A DNA stretch of 47,332 nt. Origin: Paracraurococcus ruber (GTDB lineage Bacteria; Pseudomonadota; Alphaproteobacteria; Acetobacterales; Acetobacteraceae). Shown here in pieces: positions 40,986 to 47,332 of this stretch. Positions within the stretch are counted from its first letter, which is position 1. Each line of letters begins with the position of its first letter. Where the stretch lies: positions 1 through 47,332 of the forward strand of contig NZ_SMOA01000020.1 of assembly GCF_004353985.1 (NCBI RefSeq), written 5' to 3'. The notes under the pieces are model-generated. The model did no database searches. It worked only from the letters and a program-made list of their open reading frames with translations, and had not been told where the DNA came from. The position numbers were made by a program, and so were the translations under genes.

Positions 40986-41378
40986 GACGACAGCCCTTCA
41001 ATGGCGATGGAGAACCGCCATCCTCTGTCGCGGAGAACGGTTAACACTGATTGAAAATTCGGGAGATCAAGCAACCCAGACTGGTGGGCAGCCGGGCAGG
41101 CATGCCCTCACTTGGCCCCTTTGCGTATCGAGATTTATTATCAACGGTATTTTGTCGTAATAATTTTCAGCCCCCTGCCGTCCTCGCCGCCCGGTGCCCG
41201 ACCGCGCCGGCCTGCGCCGGGACATCGGCCCCGAACCCGGGGCTCGAAGCGACCACCATCCGCGGCGGAACAGGCAGGCCGCGCCGTGGCTTGGCCTGTC
41301 GCAGGGCTCCATGCCCCGGACCCGGCATGGCCCGCCGCGATCCGCCCCTGCCGCCAGGGGCACACCGGCGGCGATGCG
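40986..41378. other. 393-bp interval with unusually A/T-rich promoter region
   Basis: Upstream of the RTX gene, 41036-41075 and 41128-41172 are the most A/T-rich DNA of the window. On the leftward strand TTGATC and TGTTAA are 18 bp apart, a possible promoter about 50 bp before the gene. Near 41138-41166 an imperfect dyad (TTATTA...TAATAA) could bind a regulator. The rest, to the YdcZ gene, is G+C-rich without a recognised frame. Confidence 0.45.
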
Positions 41379-41834
41379 TCAGAAGGCGGCGACCAGCGCG
41401 ATGCCGGCGACCATCAGCACCCCGCCCAGCACGCGGCCGAGATTGAGCCCGTGCTCCGGCATGCCGAGCAGGCCGAAATGGTCGATGGCCAGCGACATCA
41501 GGATGTTCGCGGTGATGGTCAGGCCGCCGAACACGCCGGCGCCCACCCGGTCGACGAAGAGCAGCCCGGCCACCACGGCAAAGGCGCCGATCACCCCGCC
41601 AAGCGGCGCCCACCAGGGCATCCCGGCGACGCCGGCGGCGGTCGGCATCGGTCGCGGCAGGCAGAGGAACAGGATGCCGAGCAGGGCGACCACCGGCAGG
41701 AAGGACACCACGCTGGCGAGCCAGGGATTGCCCAGCGCCTGGCGCAGCGCGCCGTTCATCGGTGGCCCCCAGGCCTGCAGCGCGCCGCAGGCGAGGATGA
41801 GGGGATAGAGCCAGGCGGCGCCGATGGTCTGCAT
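41379..41834 (-). CDS. YdcZ/DUF606-family DMT transporter
   Basis: A 151-residue inner-membrane protein with about five hydrophobic helices, starting WLYPLILACGALQAWGPPMNGALRQALG. The family signature includes PWWAPLGGVIGAFAVV and LTITANILMSLAIDHFGLLG. DUF606 proteins are half-size members of the drug/metabolite transporter superfamily and work as dimers; substrates are mostly unknown. The ATG at 41834 is chosen over a frame extending 31 codons upstream, which has no membrane or family character. It is 103 bp after the next transporter gene, so it may be a separate unit. Confidence 0.85.
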   Translation of the reverse strand: MQTIGAAWLYPLILACGALQAWGPPMNGALRQALGNPWLASVVSFLPVVALLGILFLCLPRPMPTAAGVAGMPWWAPLGGVIGAFAVVAGLLFVDRVGAGVFGGLTITANILMSLAIDHFGLLGMPEHGLNLGRVLGGVLMVAGIALVAAF

Positions 41835-41937
41835 GGGATCCGGTGTCTCCGTGTGGGCGGCAGGCATGACGGCAGCGACCCTGCACTGGAACGCGCAGGG
41901 CAAGGGGCGAGGCGCGGGGGCATCCATCCCGACGCCC

Positions 41938-43206
41938 TCAGCCGGGGAGGAGCAGGCCCGCCAGGGCGAGCAGCAAGGCAGGCGGCATCACCAGCGCGCC
42001 GAGCCTGAAGAAGGCCGGGGCGCTCACCGCCAGCCCGTCCCGCCGCAGCGCGACCAGCCAGAGGATGGTGGCGAGCGAGCCGGTAACCGAGAGGTTTGGG
42101 CCAAGGTCGAGGCCGATGAGCATCGCGGCGCGCACCGTCTCCGGCACCTCCGCCAGCTCGACCACCCGTCCCGCGACCAGGCCGACGGGCAGGTTGTTCG
42201 CCAGGTTGCAGCCGAGCGCGATCAGGATGCCCGCGCCCCAGCCGGCCAGCGGTTCCGACTGCCGCACCGCGTCCAGCAGCAGCCCGGCGAGCAGGCGCGT
42301 CACGCCGGTCCGCTCCAGCGCCTCCACCAGCACGAACAGGCCGGCGACCAGCGGCAGCACGCCCCAGGCGATGCCCCGCGCCACCTCCCGCAGGCCGCAG
42401 CGGGACCGCAGCAGGACCAGCCCCGTCGTGGCGGCGCCCGCCAGGAAGGTCGGCAGGCCGAGCTGCACGTCGTAGGCCGAGGCGGCGAGCAGCGCCGCCG
42501 CGGTGGCGGCGATGCCCCAGGCGGCCAGCCGCCCGCCGGCCGGCAGCGCCGGCACCGTGATGTCGGAGGAAACCGCCTCCCGCAGCGCCGCCCGCTGCGT
42601 CCAGCGCAGCACCAGGAAGGTCGCGCCGATGGCCAGCAGGGACGGCAGGGCGTAGCGCGGCAGCCATTCGAGCAGCGGCGGCATCGCGCGGCCATAGATC
42701 ACCAGGTTGGCGGGGTTGGAGATGGGCAGCACGAAGCTCGCGGCATTGGCGACGAAGGCGCAGGCCAGCAGGTAGGGCAGCGGGTCGCGCGCCCGGGCCG
42801 CCCGCGCCACCGCTGCCACCGCCGGGGTCAGCACCACCGCCGTCGCGTCGTTCGACAGGAACACCGTGACCAGCGTGCCGACGGCATAGACCAGCGCGAA
42901 GAGCCGCGTCGCCGAGCCCCTGGCCTGCCGCGCCGCATGCGCCGCCAGCCAGTCGAACAGGCCTTCCAGCCGGGCCACCTCGGCCAGCAGCATCATGCCG
43001 GCGAGGAAGAGGTAGACATCCAGGCCCTTGCCGATGCCCTCGAGCACCTCGGCCGGGGTGAGCAGGCCGAGCGCCGTCAGCAGCGCCGCGCCGGCGACCG
43101 CCCAGACCCATTCCGGCCAGGCGAAGGGGCGCAGGATCACGCCCGCGGTCGCGGCGGCGGCGATGCCCCAGGTGACCCACGCGGCGAGGGAGGCGGTGGC
43201 GATCAC
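41938..43206 (-). CDS. ArsB/SLC13-type (ion transporter superfamily) membrane transporter
   Basis: A 422-residue polytopic protein with about ten to twelve hydrophobic helices. Two re-entrant-loop motifs typical of the IT superfamily are seen: FLSNDATAVVLTPAV in the first half and LGCNLANNLPVGLVAG in the second. Members export arsenite or exchange sodium or dicarboxylates; no arsC or arsR lies nearby, so arsenite is only one option. The GTG start overlaps the MFS stop (GTGA), indicating coupling. Confidence 0.87.
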   Translation of the reverse strand: MIATASLAAWVTWGIAAAATAGVILRPFAWPEWVWAVAGAALLTALGLLTPAEVLEGIGKGLDVYLFLAGMMLLAEVARLEGLFDWLAAHAARQARGSATRLFALVYAVGTLVTVFLSNDATAVVLTPAVAAVARAARARDPLPYLLACAFVANAASFVLPISNPANLVIYGRAMPPLLEWLPRYALPSLLAIGATFLVLRWTQRAALREAVSSDITVPALPAGGRLAAWGIAATAAALLAASAYDVQLGLPTFLAGAATTGLVLLRSRCGLREVARGIAWGVLPLVAGLFVLVEALERTGVTRLLAGLLLDAVRQSEPLAGWGAGILIALGCNLANNLPVGLVAGRVVELAEVPETVRAAMLIGLDLGPNLSVTGSLATILWLVALRRDGLAVSAPAFFRLGALVMPPALLLALAGLLLPG

Positions 43207-44447
43207 GCCGCGCTGCCCTCCACCAGGGCACCGGACCGCCGCGATCCGCCTGCGGCGGCGGTCCGCGTTTCCGGCATCGCCAGCCAGAACAGCAGGCCGC
43301 CGGCCGCCGCCACCCCGGCCAGGGACAGGAAGGCGGCGTCGTACCCGGCCTGCACCGTCACCCAGCCGGCGGCGGCGTTGCTGAGGGACGCGCCGATACC
43401 CTGGGCGGTGGCGACCGCGCCGAGGCTGACGTTGAAATGCCCGGTGCCCCGCGTCAGGTCGGCCACGACGATCGGCAGCAGCGCGCCGAACAGCCCGGCG
43501 CCGACGCCGTCCATCGCCTGCACCGCCAGCAGCCAGTACGGATCGTCGGAGAGCGTGTAGAGCGCGCCGCGCGCCGCCAGCACCGCGAAGCCGGCGAGGA
43601 AGAGCGGCTTGCGCCCCCAGGCATCGGCCCGGGCGCCGACCAGCCAGGCCATCGGCACCATCACCAGCTGCGCGCCGACGATGCAGGCCGAGAGCAGGGC
43701 GGTGCCGCGGTTCAGGTCCTGCTGCGCCAGCTTCTGCCCGACCAGCGGCAGCATGGCGGCATTGGCGACATGGAACAGCGCCATGCTGACGGCGAAGACC
43801 AGCAGGGGGCGGCAGGTCAGCAGCGCCCGCCAGGCGGAAGGCTGCTCGCGCCCGCCGCCTTCCGCCGCGCCGTCCAGCCCGCGCGCCAGGTCGTGATCGA
43901 TCGCCTTGCCCGGGATGGCGAGGACGGCGCCGAGGCTTGCCAGCGCCATCCCGCCGAGCAGGAAGAAGACCGCGATCGGCCCCCACCACAGCGACAGGAC
44001 GCCGGCGCCGAGTGCGGCGAAGGCGTTGCCGGCATGGTTCCAGGCCTCGTTGCGGCCGGTGCGCCGGGTGAAGGCGGCATGGCCGACCAGGCCGAGGGTG
44101 ATGGCGGCGATGGCCGGCGGGAAGACCGCCGAGGCGGCGCCGCTGGCGACCTGCGCCGCCGCGACCGGCCAGAAGCTCGGCCAGACCGGGATCGCCAGGC
44201 AGACCGAGGTCACCATGATGGCGGCCAGGGCGAGCAGCCCGCGCTTGGCGCGCAGCCCGTCCACCAGCGCCCCGGCCGGCACCTGGGCGAGCAGCCCGGC
44301 GACGCCGGCGATGGACAGCACGAGGCCGGTCTCCGCCTGGTCCCAGTGATGCACCGCGAGGAGGTAGACCGCGAGATAGGGGCCGAGCCCGTCACGGACA
44401 TCGGCGAGGAAGAAGTTCAGCGCGTCGAGGGCACGGGCGGTGCGCAT
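43203..44447 (-). CDS. major facilitator superfamily transporter
   Basis: A 414-residue, twelve-helix MFS protein. It begins ALDALNFFLADVRDGLGPYL and has the A-like loop GALVDGLRAKRGLLALAA between helices 2 and 3, plus the pseudo-repeat AWLVGARADAWGRKPLFLAG in the second half. The central linker is polar (DHDLARGLDGAAEGGG). The substrate is unknown, and its pairing with an ArsB-type pump suggests efflux. The ATG at 44447 follows GGAGG. It is 16 bp from the DUF5666 gene and overlaps the next gene by 4 bp. Confidence 0.9.
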   Translation of the reverse strand: MRTARALDALNFFLADVRDGLGPYLAVYLLAVHHWDQAETGLVLSIAGVAGLLAQVPAGALVDGLRAKRGLLALAAIMVTSVCLAIPVWPSFWPVAAAQVASGAASAVFPPAIAAITLGLVGHAAFTRRTGRNEAWNHAGNAFAALGAGVLSLWWGPIAVFFLLGGMALASLGAVLAIPGKAIDHDLARGLDGAAEGGGREQPSAWRALLTCRPLLVFAVSMALFHVANAAMLPLVGQKLAQQDLNRGTALLSACIVGAQLVMVPMAWLVGARADAWGRKPLFLAGFAVLAARGALYTLSDDPYWLLAVQAMDGVGAGLFGALLPIVVADLTRGTGHFNVSLGAVATAQGIGASLSNAAAGWVTVQAGYDAAFLSLAGVAAAGGLLFWLAMPETRTAAAGGSRRSGALVEGSAA

Positions 44448-44463
44448 GGATGTGCCTCCGCGC

Positions 44464-45165
44464 TCAGCCGCGCGGCGGCCGCGGCCTGCCGCCCTCCGGC
44501 CCGCGCTCGTCCCGCGGCGGCGGCGGCATCCGGCCGATCTCGGCCAGCCGGTCCGGGTTGGGGCCGATCGCATCCACCTCCAGCACCGTGCCGAGCGGGG
44601 TGGCGAGGCCGGCGCCGCGCGCGGCGACCGCCTGGCCGGGACGGAGGAGGTCGGCGAAGCGCTCGGCCGCCGGCGGCGGCAGGCGGAGCTGGGTGCCGTC
44701 CTCCAGCACGGCGCCGTTGACCTCCCCGCGCGGGCCGCGCAGCGGCATCTGGACGCGCCCCTGGACATCCAGCGCCCGCAGGGCACCGCGCGGGCCGCCC
44801 TGGTCCACCACCGGCGGCCCGCCCGCCTCCCGCGCCACGGAGACGGCGGCGACCAGCGGCGCGCCGAGCGCCCGCAGCCCGCGCACCGTCACCGCCTCGC
44901 CGGGGCGCAGGGCATAGACGAGCTGGGTGGAGAGATGCGGCGGCACATGCACCTGCGTGCCGTCCTGCAGCAGGAAGCCGTCCACCTCGCCGCGCGGCGT
45001 CAGGGTGAAGCGGGCGATCACCCCGCGGGTCTCCGGCAGCTGCGCCAGGTCGAAGCCGGCGGCGCCGAAGGCGGGCGGCGCGGCAGGCTGCGCGCCGGCC
45101 AGTGCCAGGGGCAGGGCGATCGCCAGGGCGGCGGCGGCCAGGACGGCGGGGCGGAACCTCGGCAT
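44464..45165 (-). CDS. DUF5666-type secreted protein
   Basis: A 233-residue protein with a Sec signal (LAAAALAIALPLALAGAQ). Two related beta modules follow, each with GxVxGxxLxDGTQxxxPP: GEVDGFLLQDGTQVHVPP, and GEVNGAVLEDGTQLRLPP. This is the OB-like repeat of DUF5666 proteins. A Pro/Arg-rich tail (PPPPRDERGPEGG) ends it. It is probably periplasmic and of unknown role. The AAGGAG ribosome site lies inside the right arm of a perfect 25-bp inverted repeat immediately upstream, so translation may depend on unfolding of that hairpin. It heads the transporter operon. Confidence 0.82.
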   Translation of the reverse strand: MPRFRPAVLAAAALAIALPLALAGAQPAAPPAFGAAGFDLAQLPETRGVIARFTLTPRGEVDGFLLQDGTQVHVPPHLSTQLVYALRPGEAVTVRGLRALGAPLVAAVSVAREAGGPPVVDQGGPRGALRALDVQGRVQMPLRGPRGEVNGAVLEDGTQLRLPPPAAERFADLLRPGQAVAARGAGLATPLGTVLEVDAIGPNPDRLAEIGRMPPPPRDERGPEGGRPRPPRG

Positions 45166-45172
45166 GGTGGTG

Positions 45173-45231
45173 TCTCCTTCACCGGCCACCGCGTCGCGGC
45201 GGTCCTGCGACGCGGTGGCCGGTGAAGGAGA
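45173..45231. promoter_or_regulatory. perfect 25-bp inverted repeat with 9-base loop covering a ribosome site
   Basis: Arms 45173-45197 and 45207-45231 are perfect reverse complements around a nine-base loop. On the leftward transcript the 3' arm ends with GGTGAAGGAGA, the Shine-Dalgarno of the DUF5666 gene, seven bases before its ATG. It follows the sigma-54 regulator gene by 44 bp. There is no T-run, so RBS sequestration or a strong processing or attenuation hairpin is more likely than a simple terminator. Confidence 0.75.
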
Positions 45232-45275
45232 GCGCAAGGCGCGTGCCAGGCCCGGCAGCGAGGCGGAACAGGGGG

Positions 45276-46658
45276 TTAGGACGCGGCGCCCGCTGGCGCG
45301 GCGTCTTCCGTCCGGACAGCCTCCGTCCGCTCGGCGGACAGCGCGTCCAGCCCGAACTGGCGCAGCTTGGCGTAGAGGAGCTGCCGGTGGATGCCGAGCC
45401 GCCGCGCCGCCTCGGCGCGGTTGCCGCCGGTCTCGCGCAGCGCCCGCAGCAGCATGGCGCGCTCCAGCCGGGCGATGGCGGTGGGCAGGTCGCCCGCCAG
45501 CCAGTCCTCGGTGCCCGCCGGCGGCGCGATGGCGCCGAGGAAATCCAGGTCCGCCGCGCCGATGACGGCGCCCTGGCCCAGCGCGGCGGCACGCTCCATG
45601 GCGTTGCGCAGCTCCCGCGCATTGCCGGGCCAGGGATGCGCCAGCAGCCGCGACGCCGCATCGGCGGCCAGCTGCCGCCGGCCGGGCAGGCGGGCCAGGA
45701 AATGCTCGGCCAGCGGCACCAGGTCGGCCGGCCGCTCCCGCAGCGGCGGCAGGTGCACCGGCACCACCGCCAGCCGGTAGTAGAGATCCTCGCGGAAGGC
45801 GCCCTCCCTCACCCGGGCGGGAAGGTCGCGATGGGTCGCCGCGACGATGCGCACATCCACCCGCACCGGCCGGCCGCCCAGCGGCGTCACCTCCCGCTCC
45901 TGCACCGCGCGCAGGATCTTCGCCTGCATGGCGAGGTCCATGTCGCCGACCTCGTCGAGGAAGAGCGTGCCGCCATGCGCCTCGCGGAAGGCGCCGCGGC
46001 GCTCGGCCAGGGCGCCGGTGAAGGCGCCGCGGGCATGGCCGAACAGCTCGGCTTCCAGCAGGTCGGGCGGGATGGCGGCGCAGTTCAGCGCGACGAAGGG
46101 CCCGGCGGCCCGGCGGCCGAAGCGGTGCAGCGCGCGGGCCACCACCTCCTTGCCCGTCCCGGTCTCGCCGGTGACCAGCACCGTCGCATCGCCATCGGCG
46201 ACCCGGCCGATGGTCTTCTGCACCGCCCGCATCGCCGCGCTGACGCCGACCAGCGCCTCCGCATCCTCCGCCGCCGCGGCGTCCTGGGGCGGCGGCGCAT
46301 CGGGGCGGAGCATGCGGCCGAGCAGCTCGGCGATGTCGGCCCGGCCGACCGGCTTGGTCAGGTGGTCGAAGGCGCCGAGGCGCATGGCCTCGATGGTGTT
46401 GGAGGCGGAGGCATAGGCGGTCAGGATCGCCACCGGCGGGGCGCCGCGCCGGGCGCGCAGGCGCCGCAGCACCTCCAGGCCATCCAGCGCCCCGGGCATC
46501 CGCAGGTCGAGCAGCACCGCGGCGATGCCCGGCCCCGCCGCGGCCAGCGCCGCCTCGCCATCCGCCGCTGCCACGACCTCGTGCCCGAGATCGGCCACGG
46601 CCTCGGCCAGGCCCTCGCGCACGCCCGCGTCATCGTCGGCGATCAGGATGCGGGCCAT
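45276..46658 (-). CDS. NtrC-family sigma-54-dependent response regulator
   Basis: A 460-residue three-domain activator. The receiver domain (1-118) has phospho-acceptor D51 in LLDLRMPG and K102 in LTKPVG. The AAA+ domain has Walker A GETGTGKE at 164-171, sigma-54-contacting GAFTGA at 211-216 and Walker B LFLDEV near 232-237. A C-terminal Fis-type HTH of about 400-440 reads GGNRAEAARRLGIHRQLLYAKLRQFGL. It should open sigma-54 promoters when phosphorylated by the kinase encoded just upstream; the two genes overlap by 16 bp. Its targets may include the transporter operon that follows, but no clear -24/-12 element was seen there. Confidence 0.93.
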   Translation of the reverse strand: MARILIADDDAGVREGLAEAVADLGHEVVAAADGEAALAAAGPGIAAVLLDLRMPGALDGLEVLRRLRARRGAPPVAILTAYASASNTIEAMRLGAFDHLTKPVGRADIAELLGRMLRPDAPPPQDAAAAEDAEALVGVSAAMRAVQKTIGRVADGDATVLVTGETGTGKEVVARALHRFGRRAAGPFVALNCAAIPPDLLEAELFGHARGAFTGALAERRGAFREAHGGTLFLDEVGDMDLAMQAKILRAVQEREVTPLGGRPVRVDVRIVAATHRDLPARVREGAFREDLYYRLAVVPVHLPPLRERPADLVPLAEHFLARLPGRRQLAADAASRLLAHPWPGNARELRNAMERAAALGQGAVIGAADLDFLGAIAPPAGTEDWLAGDLPTAIARLERAMLLRALRETGGNRAEAARRLGIHRQLLYAKLRQFGLDALSAERTEAVRTEDAAPAGAAS

Positions 46659-47332
46659 GCGTCGGCTTGTCCCTCGGGCAGGATGATCTCGATGGTCGTG
46701 CCATCGCCGCGGTGCAACGCGCGGACCCGCCCGCCGTGCGCCTCCGCCGCTTCCCGCACCTGCGCGAGGCCGAGGCCGGTGCCCCCCGGCCGGCCCGAGG
46801 CGAAGGGCTCGAAGAGATGCGGGCGGAGCGACTCCGGCACGCCGCGCCCGGTATCGGCCACCGACAGCACCAGGGCATCGGCGTCCCGGCGCGCCCCGAC
46901 CACGACGCGGCCGCCGGGCGGCGTCGCCTGCAGGCCGTTGAGGATGAGGTTGTCGAGCGCCCGTTCCAGCCGCCCGCGATCCAGCGCGGCGGCCGGGACC
47001 GGCGCATCCTCCGCCGCCAGCGCGACGCCGGCCGCGGCGGCCTGCTCCCGGTAGAAGGCGACGCGGCCGCGCAGCAGGGCGGCCGGATCCGTCGCCTGCC
47101 GGCGCAGCGGGGCGCCGCCACGGGCGGCGGCGAGCAGGTCGCGCGTCAGCGTATCGAGCCGGCCGACCTGGCCCAGCACCGCCTCGAGCGCGCGGGCCAT
47201 GCGGTCGGGGTCGCGCGCCGCCAGGGCGTTCTCCGCCTTCAGCCGCATGGCGGCGATCGGGTTGCGCACCTCATGCGCCACGCCCGCCGCCACCCGGCCG
47301 AGCCCGGCGAGGTGCTCGGCCTCGCCGGCCCG
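46643..47332 (-). CDS. sensor histidine kinase, C-terminal part (runs off right edge)
   Basis: The visible 229 codons hold the HisKA domain with VAAGVAHEVRNPIAAMRLK (phospho-acceptor His) and the HATPase domain: N box LERALDNLILNGLQATPPGG, G1 VADTGRGVP and G2 GGTGLGLAQV. The sensing part lies outside the window; the frame is open to the edge, so the internal Val codon at 47293 is not the start. It phosphorylates the NtrC-type regulator whose gene overlaps its 3' end. NtrB/DctB-like kinases have this layout; the signal cannot be told. Confidence 0.9.
   Translation of the reverse strand, partial: RAGEAEHLAGLGRVAAGVAHEVRNPIAAMRLKAENALAARDPDRMARALEAVLGQVGRLDTLTRDLLAAARGGAPLRRQATDPAALLRGRVAFYREQAAAAGVALAAEDAPVPAAALDRGRLERALDNLILNGLQATPPGGRVVVGARRDADALVLSVADTGRGVPESLRPHLFEPFASGRPGGTGLGLAQVREAAEAHGGRVRALHRGDGTTIEIILPEGQADAWPAS

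Noticed and set aside
37710-41054. Rightward open frame of about 1100 codons covering the RTX gene
   Set aside because: Antisense of the repeat-rich RTX gene; apparent repeats merely mirror those of the real gene.
45310-45317. A GTCCGGAC core like the proposed GntR operator
   Set aside because: It lies inside the coding region of the NtrC-type regulator, lacks the TTG/CAA flanks, and is expected by chance at this base composition.
1-47332. CRISPR arrays, tRNA/rRNA genes, insertion sequences, prophage or integrase genes
   Set aside because: I looked for spaced short repeats, tRNA-like arms, transposase motifs and terminal inverted repeats on both strands and recognised none.

Overview
The window is very G+C-rich, densely packed bacterial DNA with short gaps, many 1-4 bp start/stop overlaps and clear Shine-Dalgarno sequences. 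Gene content (two Bug/TctC receptors, CaiB transferases, CitE lyases, MmgE/PrpD, LysR and GntR regulators, an NtrC-type two-component system, RTX exoproteins) suggests an Alphaproteobacterium of the Acetobacteraceae, Roseomonas-like. That assignment is inference; no rRNA, tRNA or marker gene is present to fix it.

Left part (1-9037): a leftward catabolic operon of iron-dependent alcohol dehydrogenase, two glutathione transferase-fold proteins, a SnoaL-fold protein, an acyl-CoA synthetase and a ThDP-dependent enzyme. A LysR regulator lies beside it and a divergent branched-chain-type ABC receptor follows. The substrate is unknown. From 9038 to 12538 an RTX/P-domain subtilase stands alone between two long gene-poor stretches.

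Middle-left (12539-19603): an ABC importer (ATPase, fused 726-residue permease, two tandem paralogous receptors) lies next to a Pit-type phosphate permease and its DUF47/PhoU-like partner. A Pho-box-like direct repeat lies just upstream of the importer, so a phosphate-ester or phosphonate substrate is worth considering against the default 'iron' label. Then follow a LimB-like flavin monooxygenase, a LysR regulator and a NIPSNAP protein (20137-23658).

Centre (23803-37004): a large CoA-dependent catabolic locus. It holds two CaiB/CitE pairs, two Bug receptors, an HpaB-family flavoprotein, an isochorismatase-fold hydrolase with an apparent frameshift, a GntR/UTRA regulator, MmgE/PrpD, MaoC, acyl-CoA dehydrogenase and a YrdC-domain protein. 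Its right half (CitE, PrpD, MaoC, ACAD, CaiB, receptor) has nearly the gene content of the Pseudomonas aeruginosa itaconate-degradation locus. Four promoter gaps in this locus carry variants of one palindrome, TTGTCCGGACAA, of the GT-N4-AC type bound by GntR proteins. I read the locus as one regulon, probably for a C5-type dicarboxylic or branched acid; this is the most interesting inference in the window.

Right part (37005-47332): a small Cys-pair protein, a 1113-residue RTX protein with five 38-residue N-terminal repeats, three membrane transporters, a periplasmic DUF5666 protein whose ribosome site is buried in a perfect 25-bp hairpin, and a sigma-54 response regulator with its histidine kinase, which runs off the right edge.
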